From NCBI RefSeq assembly GCF_030053135.1, contig NZ_CP125652.1, positions 1,178,001-1,242,000 on the forward strand: a DNA stretch of 64,000 nucleotides, written 5' to 3'. Position numbers and translations under genes: made by a program. Source of the DNA: Rhizobium sp. BT04. Lineage in GTDB: Bacteria; Pseudomonadota; Alphaproteobacteria; Rhizobiales; Rhizobiaceae. Under the pieces are notes generated by a model, which was not told the DNA's origin, did not search any database, and was given only the letters and a program-made list of their open reading frames with translations. Below, piece by piece: positions 17,058 through 26,430 of this stretch (the first letter of the stretch is position 1; each line of letters starts with the position of its first letter).

Positions 17058-17473
17058 AGCGGCCTCGACAGCGGCGCGAATGATATTTCCAAATTATTGA
17101 ACGATACTTAGATAAAATGCAATAGATTTTAGACATATGTTAGTATTTTTAGAAATTTACGGCAGATTACAAGTTGTTATTGGAGAGAATTAGGAAACAA
17201 CTCCCGCATTGCTCGATTTATCTTAAGTATCCCGGCAAAGGCGAGACGCCCGATGGCGGCTGCCGCAGTCACGAGATCCTCCAGTATCGCGCCTGGAATT
17301 CGAAAGCCGGCGAGTTCCGCGACGCCTCGCCGTGCGCTGGCGCGGGCGCTTATTCCAGGCTGCCCCATTGGCGGGAGGCTCGGCCAAGACAGCGCCGGCT
17401 ATATCGGCTAGATTGCATAGCGTCGACAGCCAGCTTCGAGGGGGCAGGGATCGGCGGCGGCAAGGGGGATCCG
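17058..17473. other. AT-rich upstream region
   Basis: Positions 17080-17175 are strikingly AT-rich (ATTTTAGACATATGTTAGTA and similar), suiting promoters for the flanking divergent genes. From 17190 to 17473 there is GC-rich sequence with open frames on both strands but no start with a credible ribosome site. It may be a remnant of a gene, or untranslated leader of the decarboxylase. Confidence 0.35.
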
Positions 17474-18871
17474 ATGTCGGCAATTGCATCTCTGTTTCAG
17501 GAAGCCGCCCGGCTTGCGGCGGGGTTCAGGCAGGCAGCACCTCGCCGCTATGTACCCACGCACGACTACGCAACCTCGCTTGCCTGTTTCGACGAGCCGC
17601 TGCCGGCCGCCGGTTCCGATATGCTTGACGTCATCAAGCAGCTGGCGAATGACGCCGAACCGGGGTTGCATGCAACGACAGGCCCGCGTTTTTTCGGCTG
17701 GGTCATCGGCGGCTCCCATCCGGTCGGCGTCGCCGCCGATTTCCTCACCAGCGCCTGGGGCCAGAATGCCGGAAACCATACCGCCGCTCCGGCCGCGGCC
17801 GCCGTCGAGACTGTCGCGGCGAGATGGCTGCTTGATCTCCTGAAGCTGCCGGCCGAAAGCTCGGTCGGCTTCGTGACGGGCGCGACGGTGGCGAACTTCA
17901 CCTGCCTTGCCGCCGCGCGTGGCGAGGTGCTGCGCCAAGTGGGCTGGGATGCCGATGCCAACGGCCTGTTCGGGGCGCCCGAGATCACCGTGCTGATCGG
18001 CGACGACGCCCACACGACGGTGTTCTCCGCGCTGCAATTCCTGGGCCTCGGGCATGATCGCGTGCGGCGTCTGCGCACCGATCCGGTGGGGCGGATAGAC
18101 CCGGCAGCGCTGCTGGGCACGCTCGATTCGGTCTCTGGTCCTGTCATCGCCATTCTCCAGGCCGGGCAGATCAATACCGGCGCCTTCGACGATTTCGCCG
18201 CCATCATCCCGCTCTTGAAGGCGAAGCGTGCCTGGGTGCATGTCGACAGTGCCTTCGGCCTCTGGGCGCAGGCATCGGGGAAGACCAGCCATCTCAGCCG
18301 TGGCATCGAAGCGGCCGACAGCTGGGCCACCGACGGCCACAAATGGCTGCAGACGCCCTATGATTGCGGCTATGCGATCGTCCGCGACGAGCTCGCTCAT
18401 CGCCGCGCCATGACGATTGCCGCAAGCTATCTGCCGCTCGCCGGCGAAGGCGAACGCGATCCGTCCCATTACGTGCCGGAGCTTTCGAGAAGGGCGCGCG
18501 GCTTTGCCACCTGGGCGATGCTGAAACATCTCGGCCGCGAAGGTGTGGCCGCCCTCATCGATCAGTGCTGCGCCTCGGCGCACGAGGTGGCCGATCTGCT
18601 CGCCCGCGAGCCCGGCATCGCCATTCTGAACGAGGTGACGCTGAACCAGCTCGTCATCCGCTTCGGCGCCGACCTGCCCGCCGAAGACGGCGACGCTCTG
18701 ACCCGAAAGACGATCGAGAAGATCCAGGCGGACGGCATGATCTTTGCCGGCGGCGCCAAATGGCGCGGCCGCGACGTGCTGCGCCTTTCCGTCACCAATT
18801 TCCAAACGACATCCGATCAGGCGCAACTCGCCGCACACAGCATCATTGCCGCGTTCAAGAGTGTCAGCTAG
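17474..18871 (+). CDS. PLP-dependent group II decarboxylase family protein
   Basis: A 465-residue pyridoxal-phosphate enzyme of the aromatic-amino-acid/glutamate decarboxylase fold. SVGFVTGATVANFTCLAAARGEV around residue 130 is the phosphate-binding and substrate region. HVDSAFGLWA near 255 holds the Asp that pairs with the PLP nitrogen. DSWATDGHKWLQTPYDCG near 290 carries the Schiff-base Lys. The ATG at 17474 follows AAGGGGGAT; a longer frame upstream lacks coding character. Relatives decarboxylate aromatic or acidic amino acids, and some act as aldehyde synthases. The substrate cannot be told from sequence alone. Confidence 0.88.
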   Translation: MSAIASLFQEAARLAAGFRQAAPRRYVPTHDYATSLACFDEPLPAAGSDMLDVIKQLANDAEPGLHATTGPRFFGWVIGGSHPVGVAADFLTSAWGQNAGNHTAAPAAAAVETVAARWLLDLLKLPAESSVGFVTGATVANFTCLAAARGEVLRQVGWDADANGLFGAPEITVLIGDDAHTTVFSALQFLGLGHDRVRRLRTDPVGRIDPAALLGTLDSVSGPVIAILQAGQINTGAFDDFAAIIPLLKAKRAWVHVDSAFGLWAQASGKTSHLSRGIEAADSWATDGHKWLQTPYDCGYAIVRDELAHRRAMTIAASYLPLAGEGERDPSHYVPELSRRARGFATWAMLKHLGREGVAALIDQCCASAHEVADLLAREPGIAILNEVTLNQLVIRFGADLPAEDGDALTRKTIEKIQADGMIFAGGAKWRGRDVLRLSVTNFQTTSDQAQLAAHSIIAAFKSVS

Positions 18872-18959
18872 GGCTGATGTCGTTAATTGGATCCATGGCA
18901 GCACGTGAGGCGCTTGGGTTCGACGAGCACAAGGACGGCCACCTCGTGGAGTGAGCGTG

Positions 18960-19085
18960 GATGCAAGAAGCAGCGCTGCGGGGCGCCGCTTGGTGCGCCA
19001 ACGCCCAAGAGAGAACGCCCAAGAGAGCCTCATCCTGGGGCATCCCGCAGCGGCCTCGAAGGACGATGCGGACGCTCGCCCGTCT
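18960..19085. repeat. RIME-like repeat, composite
   Basis: ATGCAAGAAGCAGCGCTGCGG is followed by CGCCCAAGAGAGAACGCCC, a duplication of the next module's start, then AAGAGAGCCTCATCCTGGGG and CGGCCTCGAAGGACGATGCG. It fills the gap between the decarboxylase and methyltransferase genes. Confidence 0.6.
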
Positions 19086-19148
19086 TCCCATTGTCACCCG
19101 CTCCGCCTATAGCTCCCTGCCCGTCCCGATCGAGCAAGGAGCAGAGCC

Positions 19149-19934
19149 ATGAACGCCAACGATGTCGCCGCCCATTGGGAGAGCAATGCCGAGACCTGGA
19201 CGATTTATAGCCGCGCCGGCTACGACAGATATCGTGACGCGCTGAACACGCCGGCCTTCCTCGAGATTCTGCCGCCAGTGGCAGGCCTTACCGGGCTCGA
19301 CCTTGGCTGTGGCGAGGGCTCAAATACCCGCACCGTCGCCCGTCTCGGTGCCCGCATGACCGGCCTCGACATTGCGCCGACCTTCATTCGCTATGCCCGC
19401 GAGAGCGAGGCAGAAGCGCCGCTCGGCATAAATTACGTGCTCGGCGACGGCCAGAGTATCGATTTCCCCGAGGCGAGTTTCGATTTCGTCACCGCCTTCA
19501 TGTCGATGATGGACATGGCCGACCAGCGCGAGGTGCTGAAGGGCATCCACCGCATCCTGAAACCCGGCGGCTTCCTGCAGTTTTCGATCCTGCATCCCTG
19601 CTTCATGCCGCCGACGCGGCGCAATATCCGCAACGAGGCGGGCGAGCGCGTCGCGGTCGAGATCGCTGATTATTTCGACGAGAGCGACGACCGCATCGAG
19701 CGCTGGATCTTTTCCTCCATCCCTGAGGCCGAACGCGCGACGCTAACGCCGTTTGCCATCCCGCGCTTTCACCGCACGCTGTCGACCTGGGTGTCGATGA
19801 TCGTCGAAGCGGGGCTTGCGATCGAGGCCTTCGGCGAGCCGAGGGCTTCAGTCGAGGTGGCGCTGGCCGAACCAATCGTCGCCGACACCCGCATTGCGCC
19901 GATCTTCCTGCATATCAGGGCACGCAAGGCATAG
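19149..19934 (+). CDS. Class I SAM-dependent methyltransferase
   Basis: A 261-residue methyltransferase. GLTGLDLGCGEGSNTRTVARLGARMTGLD (around residues 45-73; motif I is LDLGCGEGSN) binds S-adenosylmethionine. VLGDGQSIDFPEASFDFVTA is motif II/post-I, and ILKPGGFLQFSILHPCF is motif III with the typical KPGG turn. It belongs to the Methyltransf_11/25-like group, often acting on small molecules. GAGCAAGGAGCAGAGCC precedes the ATG. Acceptor unknown. It stands alone. Confidence 0.87.
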   Translation: MNANDVAAHWESNAETWTIYSRAGYDRYRDALNTPAFLEILPPVAGLTGLDLGCGEGSNTRTVARLGARMTGLDIAPTFIRYARESEAEAPLGINYVLGDGQSIDFPEASFDFVTAFMSMMDMADQREVLKGIHRILKPGGFLQFSILHPCFMPPTRRNIRNEAGERVAVEIADYFDESDDRIERWIFSSIPEAERATLTPFAIPRFHRTLSTWVSMIVEAGLAIEAFGEPRASVEVALAEPIVADTRIAPIFLHIRARKA

Positions 19935-19970
19935 GGCCTGTTTCCCACCGCCGTCGAGGTTTGACCGGCT

Positions 19971-20393
19971 TCATCGTCGCACGGCGACCACCGAACTGGC
20001 ACGATAACGCGACAGCTGAACCCGGTTGGATTGGTTGCCGCCGAACAGATAGACATATTGCCGGCGCTGGTCGATGTGATCGAACAGGCTGACATGAAAG
20101 CGCCGGCCGGTGCGGATCACCACGACATCCCCTCGCCTGGCGGCGCGGAAGAACACCGGCTTGCCGAATTTCCTCCAGGACGCCGCCATGTTGGGGTTGG
20201 GCGGCGGCTGCCGGAACGATCGCTTGGCGACAAAGGCCAGGAACGCCCCGCACCACGATACTCTGCGTGGATTGATGCTGAGGAAGGAGATCGAACGTTC
20301 GTGCATGCTTTTATACCTGGATGCCGTGCCCAGCATGTCCGCCTCACAGGGCACGGCAAGTGCCGTGAGGACGATGACGAGAATAACCTTCAT
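19971..20393 (-). CDS. Secreted NlpC/P60-like (TIGR02594-type) peptidoglycan amidase-like protein
   Basis: The product has 140 residues. The signal peptide MKVILVIVLTALAVPCEAD gives a periplasmic location. RVSWCGAFLAFVAKRS carries the candidate catalytic Cys, PNMAASWRKFGKPV and RRGDVVVIRTGRRFHVSLFD carry the conserved Gly-Asp and catalytic His, and YLFGGNQSNRVQLSRY is the Gly-Gly-Asn-Gln signature of the TIGR02594 family. Such proteins cleave peptide stems of murein, and many are phage-derived or linked to toxins; no such neighbour is seen here. The ATG at 20393 starts the signal peptide, so an upstream in-frame ATG at 20462 is rejected. Confidence 0.75.
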   Translation of the reverse strand: MKVILVIVLTALAVPCEADMLGTASRYKSMHERSISFLSINPRRVSWCGAFLAFVAKRSFRQPPPNPNMAASWRKFGKPVFFRAARRGDVVVIRTGRRFHVSLFDHIDQRRQYVYLFGGNQSNRVQLSRYRASSVVAVRR

Positions 20394-20882
20394 AGTTACC
20401 CACCATTGTTTGTATAATGTTGAAATTCCGAAATGTGGCGAAGAATAAAACAGGCGCGGCAACGTAGATGCGAATTATGGCGTGATTTAGAAACAACTAA
20501 TACTGGCATTTTGACGGCGAAAGCATGTCTGAACAAAGGCGCAGCCGGTAGCCGACAAGCCTCTTTTTTCAGCCTGACGAGACCATCGAAAACCCATGGA
20601 ACCCTTGCCTTCCGGGCCGAAGGGCTTGAGTGTCGCTACCCAAACCAAGTTCATTCAGAGAATGATTGACCATGCCCGCAAGTGCTTGAGCGGCAAGACT
20701 ATTCGCCAAGAATTGAAGACAGTGCGCGACCCACGCCCTCACCTATATGAGCTATAGTTACAACGGCTGTTAGTAATACTTAGTGATTGTGGGAAATACA
20801 TTTCTCCCTCCGTTCACCAGCGAAAGCCGGTGGTCACCCCTGCCGGTTGCAGACCTGAAGGACTTGAGGACGCCGCGGCGCG
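20394..20882. other. Intergenic region with a gene fragment
   Basis: About 490 bases with lower GC content than the flanking genes. The only coding-like piece is a 31-codon frame at 20662-20757 (listed separately). The remainder shows no repeat or regulatory element I can support. Confidence 0.4.
20662..20757 (+). pseudogene. Short fragment resembling the small protein at 27383
   Basis: ATG 20662 opens 31 codons ending in VRDPRPHLYEL and a TAG. The same RPHLYEL stretch occurs in the intact 93-residue protein at 27383, where the chain continues CAAYGEAC. Here the following codons show no such continuation. It may be a truncated relative or a chance match over seven residues. Confidence 0.3.
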
Positions 20883-22058
20883 TCAACCGTGTGGCTGCGC
20901 CGGTTCGGGCTGGCCGGTGACCGGGGCAGAAGCAGCGGCAAGCGCCCTGGTGACCAGGAGTGCGGCGGCGATGACCGGGACGACAACCCAGTAGGAAAAG
21001 CGGATACCGAAGTGTTCGGCGACGAAACCGAGCAGCGGCGGCCCGGCGAAAAACACCAGGAACGTCGTTTGCCCGAGCGCTGCAACGCTGACCGATGCGG
21101 GTCGATCCGTGCGCCGGGCCGCTGCCGAGATGGCAAGCGGATAGACCGAAGAGCAGCCGATCCCTGTCAGGCCAAAGCCTGCGAGCGCGACAACAGGGTG
21201 TGCCGCCATCGCAACCATGACAAGACCGATGGCCGCGATCCCGAGGAGAGTCATTGTGACCGGGCGCGGATTGAAGCGGTCGATGACAGGGTCCATAGCC
21301 AACCGTCCGATGGCGATGAACGCGGAGAAAATGGCCACGCTGAGCCCGCCGATGAATGGCTCGGCCGCGAATACGTCGCGCATATAGATCGCCGACCAAT
21401 CGACGCTCGCGCCTTCGGCGAGAAGCGGAGCTGCGCCGATGAGGCAAAGGGGCAGCAGCCCGATCGTCGGAAAAGCGACGAGCGGAGCATCGCCGGGGTG
21501 AGCGTCATGCCGCCGGGGCGCATTCTCGATCCCGGAGAAAACGATCGATCCCGCAATCAAGACCGTCACGAGGACGATGAAACTATGCAGTTCGATGGAG
21601 ACGGCGGCCTGCCGCATGCCAGCGGCAACGAGGGCGGTGATGCAGAAGCCGAGGCTCCACATGCCGTGAGCCCGGCTCATGATGCGGTAGCCGAGCAGCG
21701 CCTCATGGCGATCGGTTTCGATATTGGCGTTGATTTCGAATGCCCCGGCGAAAACGCCTGAAATAAAGAACAATGGCATCGCCAGGGGAACTGAAGGCAT
21801 CCAGGGGATCAGCGCATAAAACAACGCCGCACCAAAGACGGTGACGAAAGCCGTTGCGCGCGCGCCAAGCCTCTCGGTAAACCTCGCCGCGAACGTCAAG
21901 CCGCAGAGAACCCCGAGGGACATGATGGCGAGCAAAAGACCCAGCCCTCCTTCGGTCAGGCTAAACTTGAGCTGGAGGTCAGGCAACCGTGAGAGAAACG
22001 CACCTACGGATAGGGCCACGGCGAACTGAATGAAGAAAATACGATGGTGCGGCTTCAT
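20883..22058 (-). CDS. MFS transporter
   Basis: A 391-residue permease with about twelve membrane helices. GLLLAIMSLGVLCGLTFAARFTERLGARAT around residues 40-70 contains the MFS loop 2-3 motif (here FTERLGAR). INANIETDRHEALLGYRIMSRAHGMWSLG in the first half marks the branch close to FucP/YbjJ-like carriers. I start at ATG 22058, directly before the first helix. A TTG at 22097, which follows GGGGGA, would add 13 residues and is a fair alternative. It probably carries a sugar or small solute by proton coupling. Confidence 0.82.
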   Translation of the reverse strand: MKPHHRIFFIQFAVALSVGAFLSRLPDLQLKFSLTEGGLGLLLAIMSLGVLCGLTFAARFTERLGARATAFVTVFGAALFYALIPWMPSVPLAMPLFFISGVFAGAFEINANIETDRHEALLGYRIMSRAHGMWSLGFCITALVAAGMRQAAVSIELHSFIVLVTVLIAGSIVFSGIENAPRRHDAHPGDAPLVAFPTIGLLPLCLIGAAPLLAEGASVDWSAIYMRDVFAAEPFIGGLSVAIFSAFIAIGRLAMDPVIDRFNPRPVTMTLLGIAAIGLVMVAMAAHPVVALAGFGLTGIGCSSVYPLAISAAARRTDRPASVSVAALGQTTFLVFFAGPPLLGFVAEHFGIRFSYWVVVPVIAAALLVTRALAAASAPVTGQPEPAQPHG

Positions 22059-22470
22059 CTCGGGGGACTCTGCTCCGATTGGCGGGATTAAGCTCAACTA
22101 TCCCCCGTGGGATAGCTGGACATTCCGACGAAATGGCGACTGGCTCGGAAACCCGCGGTTCCGCATTGTCGACCACCATTGCTGACAGCCCCTGTCATCA
22201 TGATGATGACGCCGCTGATTGAAGGAGAACGTGCGCTTCTTGCCGACGGACAGCCGGATGACGCCATCCTGGACGTCGGCGTACCAAGCTGCGTTGCCTC
22301 GCCGTTTACGCTGGCGCCGTTCATCCGCAAACCTCCGCCGACGATCAATACACCCGCCCCTCCCCACGCCGCTCCGCCCCACAAAAAATTCACACCCGCA
22401 TCAATTTACTTGCCGTTCTGCAATGCGGCATATGTTTGTGTTCATAGGCAAGGGGCATAAGCGGGGAACC
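22059..22470. other. Intergenic region upstream of kup
   Basis: This 410-base gap lies between divergent MFS and kup genes. Short open frames occur on both strands, one reading [20 protein letters not shown], without a credible start site or family match. It may hold a gene remnant. No repeat of the families described elsewhere is present. Confidence 0.3.
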
Positions 22471-24372
22471 ATGGCGTCGACGCATAGAGACAATACGGGT
22501 GAAGGTGCCGGCCGAAAGGGCTTTATCGGACTGGTCGTCGGCGCGGTCGGCGTGGTCTATGGCGATATCGGCACCAGCCCGCTCTATGCGTTTCGCGAGG
22601 CACTGAGGCCCTTTGCCGCCGATGGCGTACACGAGGCCGAAGTCATCGGTCTCATTTCGCTGATGGTCTGGACTCTGACGATCATCGTGACCTTCAAATA
22701 TGTGCTGTTCCTGCTGCGGGCAGACAATGACGGCGAAGGCGGCGCGCTTTCACTCCTCGCCCTCCTGATGAAGAAGATGGGGCGAAATGTGCCGGTGCTC
22801 TTCTTCGCCGGCCTGATCGGCGCAGCCCTCTTCATCGGCGATGCGATGATTACGCCTGCCCTGTCCGTCATGTCGGCGCTCGAAGGCTTGAAATTGGTCA
22901 CACCCGCCTTTGCCGAATACGTCCCACTTGCGTCGGCGGGGATCATGATCGTTCTCTTTGCAGTCCAGTCGAGGGGAACTGCTGCTGTTTCGACGTTTTT
23001 CGGTCCGATCACGGTGTTGTGGTTCCTGGCCATGGCAGCGGGCGGCCTGATCCATATCGGCGACGACTGGAGAATTCTGGCCGCGCTCAATCCGGTCAAT
23101 GCACTCCTGTTCCTAACCCATGCCGGCAGCGTCGGCCTCATCGTGCTCGGCGCCGTCTTTCTGACAGTGACGGGCGCCGAAGCGCTCTATGCCGACCTCG
23201 GGCATTTCGGCCGCCGCCCGATCCAGATGGCATGGTTCGTGCTCGTCTTTCCGGCACTGTTGTTGAACTACCTTGGACAAGGGGCGCTCGTTCTGGCTCA
23301 TCCCGAAACGGCCGGCAATCCTTTCTTCCTGATGTATCCCGACTGGGCCTTGCCGCCGATGGTTCTTCTGGCGACGATGGCAACGATCATCGCCAGCCAG
23401 GCGGTGATAACAGGCGCATTTTCGCTGTCCCGCTCGGCGGTTCACCTGGGCTTCCTGCCGCGGCTCAGGATCAAGTTCACGTCGGAAACGAACACCGGCC
23501 AGATCTACGTGCCGGCCGTCAATCTTCTCCTGCTGGTCGGCGTCTTGATGCTGATCTTTTCCTTCGGCGACTCCGAGTCTCTGGCGACGGCCTACGGCAT
23601 CTCGGTGACGGGAACCATGGTCATCTCGACCATGCTGGTCTTCCAGTTCCTTCGGGTCGTCTGGGGCTACTCCCTCGTGCTCGCCGCCGCCTGGCTACTG
23701 CCGCTCTTCACCATCGAAGTCATGTTCCTGGCGGCCAATCTGCTGAAGATCTACGATGGCGGCTGGGTCCCGGTCGCTCTTGCGCTGGCGATCATGATCC
23801 TCATGTGGACATGGACCCGAGGCCAAGCCTATCTGAAGAGACTGCGGGCCAACAACGAGATCCCGCTCGAGTCCTTCATCCGGTCGATCGAGCGAAAATC
23901 GGACCATTCGCCGGTCACCGTTCCGGGAACGGCAGTCTTCCTGACCAGCGTCCCGGATCGCACGCCGAATGTTCTGCTCCACAATCTCAAGCACAACCAC
24001 GTGCTCCACGAACAGAACGTCATCCTGACCGTGTGGACCGAGGACGAACCTTATGTTCCCGACAGCCGCCGCATCAAGATCAGCCAGCTGTCGCCGCGTT
24101 TCGTCCGTCTGGACATCACCTTCGGCTTCATGGACGACCCTGATGTCACCAGGGCATTGGCTCTCTGTCGTGAGGGCGGCTTCAAGTTCGAGATCATGAG
24201 GACCTCCTTCTATCTCGGCCGCCGGAACCTCGTCAGGACGCCGAACACCGGGCTGCCCGCCTGGCAGGAGCGCATATTCATGGCGCTGGAGGGCTTGGCC
24301 ATCGATCCTTCCGACTATTTCAACCTGCCGTCCAACCGCGTCGTCGAACTCGGCGAGCAGATCGCCATTTAG
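22471..24372 (+). CDS. kup: Kup-type low-affinity potassium uptake transporter
   Basis: The protein has 633 residues, the usual Kup length. [19 protein letters not shown] near residue 30 is the family signature. Twelve membrane helices lie within residues 15-430, and a cytoplasmic C-terminal domain ([22 protein letters not shown] and beyond) follows. It imports K+ with protons. The ATG at 22471 after GCGGGGAACC is chosen; an in-frame ORF extends upstream but is not protein-like. Rhizobia usually hold several kup copies, so number it only after comparison. It converges with a CPA1 cation/proton antiporter. Confidence 0.95.
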   Translation: MASTHRDNTGEGAGRKGFIGLVVGAVGVVYGDIGTSPLYAFREALRPFAADGVHEAEVIGLISLMVWTLTIIVTFKYVLFLLRADNDGEGGALSLLALLMKKMGRNVPVLFFAGLIGAALFIGDAMITPALSVMSALEGLKLVTPAFAEYVPLASAGIMIVLFAVQSRGTAAVSTFFGPITVLWFLAMAAGGLIHIGDDWRILAALNPVNALLFLTHAGSVGLIVLGAVFLTVTGAEALYADLGHFGRRPIQMAWFVLVFPALLLNYLGQGALVLAHPETAGNPFFLMYPDWALPPMVLLATMATIIASQAVITGAFSLSRSAVHLGFLPRLRIKFTSETNTGQIYVPAVNLLLLVGVLMLIFSFGDSESLATAYGISVTGTMVISTMLVFQFLRVVWGYSLVLAAAWLLPLFTIEVMFLAANLLKIYDGGWVPVALALAIMILMWTWTRGQAYLKRLRANNEIPLESFIRSIERKSDHSPVTVPGTAVFLTSVPDRTPNVLLHNLKHNHVLHEQNVILTVWTEDEPYVPDSRRIKISQLSPRFVRLDITFGFMDDPDVTRALALCREGGFKFEIMRTSFYLGRRNLVRTPNTGLPAWQERIFMALEGLAIDPSDYFNLPSNRVVELGEQIAI

Positions 24373-24496
24373 AGCAATTCCAGCAAAAGTGTGCAGCGGT
24401 TTTGCCAGGCAAAGCGTGAAACGCTTTTGCCGGGAATTGCGTGAAAACAAAGAGATAGAGCATTTTCGTGATTCGAAGAAAAACGGAAATGCTCTA
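24373..24496. repeat. Palindromic rhizobial repeat between convergent genes
   Basis: There are two hairpin units. GCAATTCCAGCAAAAG pairs imperfectly with CTTTTGCCGGGAATTGC, and AGAGCATTTTCGT (24457-24469) pairs with ACGGAAATGCTCT (24483-24495) with one G-U position. The structure could end transcription of kup and the antiporter gene. A shorter relative of the second unit lies near 63898. Confidence 0.6.
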
Positions 24497-24516
24497 GAGC
24501 ATGATGACGGTGCCCC

Positions 24517-26097
24517 TCAGGCCTTGGCCGAGATCGCGCTCAGTTCCTCGAGATCGAGATCCCGTTCCAGCTCCCGCAACGTCTCGTCATCGATCTCGCC
24601 GGCGCGGTGGAGGCGGATGAGTTCCCGGCGTCCCGTTGCAACCGCTTCGAGAACGACGTCGAAATGCGCATGCAGCACCGGTATGTAGTGCTCGGTTCTC
24701 TCGGCATAGTCGACGATCGACGTAGCCCGGCGCTGGTAACGCTCCAGCAATTGCGGATGGATGAGTTTCCCGTCTGCGTCATATGCCAGGTTTTGGACGG
24801 TCCCGAACTGCGCCTGCGCCATGGCGGCTTCGGCCTGGCTCATGGTCAGGCGCGCTCTTTCCGTCTCCGGCGCCAGCCGCGCCCAGGCAATCACCCGCCC
24901 CAATGTCGTGCCCTGCACGAGCACGGTTCCGAGAATGACGGCAAATGCGGTGGCGAGGATGAAGTCACGGCCCGCAAATCCCTCAGGCAGGCTCAGCGCC
25001 AGGGCGAGCGTGACCACGCCGCGCACGCCCGCCCAGCTGAGCACGGTCGCACCACCCACACCGAGCGGTTGGGCGCGGGTGAATCCCAGGGCAGCACAGA
25101 ACCTGATGACGGAGTCGGAGGCGAAGACCCAGGCAAAACGCGCAACCACCAGCGTGATGAGGATCGCCAGCATCGGCAGTCCCAGCGTCGCGATCACGGT
25201 GGTCAAGCCGCCACCGCGTTCGACGACATCCCGGAGCGACAGCCCGATCAAGGTGAAGACCGCAGCCTCCATCAGGAAGATCATCACCGTCCAGAACGAT
25301 GTGCCGCGCATGCGCGTTGCCGCTGAAAATACGGTGTGCTGGTGCCAGGAGGCGATCAGGCCGGTGGTAACGGTGGCGATGACGCCGGAAACATGCAGCA
25401 GCTCGCCGAGCAGATAGGAAATCCAGCCGAGCAGCACGGTGGCTGCGATGATGAGATAGTCGTCGCCGAGATGCCGGATGAGTTTGACCCATGCCGCTGC
25501 GACCACGATGCCGACGATGGCGCCGCCGAGCGCCAGCACGAAGAAGCTGCCAACGGCCTCCCCCGCGCTGAACGCTCCCGTTGCGGCGGCGGCAACGGCA
25601 AAACGGAAGAGAACCAGGCCGCTCGCATCGTTGAGCAGGCTCTCGCCTTCCAGCAAAATCTGTAGCCGCCGCGGCAGCCTGACGCGCTCCAGCACGGCGC
25701 GGGCCGAAACCGCGTCCGGCGGCGCAACGATGGCGCCAAGTGCCGCGCAGGCCGCCCAGGGAAGTGAGGGAAAGAGGAAATGGGCCACAACCGCGACGAC
25801 GGCACAGGTGAAGAGCACCGCGCCGACGGCGAGCGAGGCGATGCCGATCATATGACGCCGCAGCCGCGCCAGCGCGATCGACCAGGCGCCGTCCATCAAC
25901 AGCGGCGGCAGGAAGATGACCAGCACCAGCCCGGGATCGACCGATATCGCCGGCAGCCCCGGCACAAAGGCCAGCAAGGAGCCACCGGTCAGCAGCGCGA
26001 CGGACGGCGGCAATCCAAGCCTGTGGGCGGCATAATGCAGCGCGATGATCGCGAGAAACATCGCGATGACAAGCTCGAATAAGTGGGTTGGTTCCAT
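24517..26097 (-). CDS. CPA1-family Na+/H+ antiporter
   Basis: A 526-residue protein with about twelve membrane helices in residues 1-410 and a soluble tail. ALGAIVAPPDAVSARAVLERV around residue 140 and LEGESLLNDASGLVLFRFA around 170 hold the paired Asp and the Glu-Ser/Asn-Asp residues of the CPA1 ion site. LSWAGVRGVVTLALALSLP near 365 is a further signature. The C-terminal 110 residues are helical and acidic (DDETLRELERDLDLEEL). It would exchange Na+ or K+ for protons at the inner membrane. It converges with kup, so both genes concern monovalent cations. Start ATG at 26097. Confidence 0.9.
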   Translation of the reverse strand: MEPTHLFELVIAMFLAIIALHYAAHRLGLPPSVALLTGGSLLAFVPGLPAISVDPGLVLVIFLPPLLMDGAWSIALARLRRHMIGIASLAVGAVLFTCAVVAVVAHFLFPSLPWAACAALGAIVAPPDAVSARAVLERVRLPRRLQILLEGESLLNDASGLVLFRFAVAAAATGAFSAGEAVGSFFVLALGGAIVGIVVAAAWVKLIRHLGDDYLIIAATVLLGWISYLLGELLHVSGVIATVTTGLIASWHQHTVFSAATRMRGTSFWTVMIFLMEAAVFTLIGLSLRDVVERGGGLTTVIATLGLPMLAILITLVVARFAWVFASDSVIRFCAALGFTRAQPLGVGGATVLSWAGVRGVVTLALALSLPEGFAGRDFILATAFAVILGTVLVQGTTLGRVIAWARLAPETERARLTMSQAEAAMAQAQFGTVQNLAYDADGKLIHPQLLERYQRRATSIVDYAERTEHYIPVLHAHFDVVLEAVATGRRELIRLHRAGEIDDETLRELERDLDLEELSAISAKA

Positions 26098-26430
26098 CTG
26101 CCTCTGCCCCCGCTCAGCAACGGATGTCGGATGCCTGCTGCATAATTCAAATCTGGAGTCGATTCAAAGAATTATACAATAATTCAAAGCGTTACCCTGT
26201 ATATTCGCGACGAACCCGGTGGACGCCTTAGAAACCGTCCATGTGCTAGCATCGGCAGAATACGCTTTCTCGTCAATGCGCCGCGTGGAATGCCGCTCGG
26301 GACCGCAGCCTACTGTCTCGGCAGGCATTTGATGCCAGAGATCGCGTTGCCGTCGACATTGCCTGGATTTAATTGGAGTTTGCTGGGCATCCTCCTTACA
26401 CCGGCGTCTTGAGGCAAAGGAGGAAGATAT
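26098..26430. other. Promoter region between antiporter and dioxygenase genes
   Basis: GATTCAAAGAATTATACAAT is followed by AATTCAAAG: the word ATTCAAAG recurs 20 bases apart at about 26161 and 26181. The region ends with AAAGGAGGAAGATAT directly before the dioxygenase ATG, an optimal ribosome site. No gene seen. Confidence 0.35.

Noticed and set aside
17174..17473. 100-residue N-terminal extension of the PLP decarboxylase
   Set aside because: It needs a TTG start, has poor coding quality, and a good ribosome site precedes ATG 17474 where family similarity begins.
17408..19033. 541-codon minus-strand open frame opposite the PLP decarboxylase
   Set aside because: It is antisense to a gene with clear PLP motifs. 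The frame is open because of GC-rich third positions and its translation is low-complexity Arg/Gly/Ala-rich with no family match.
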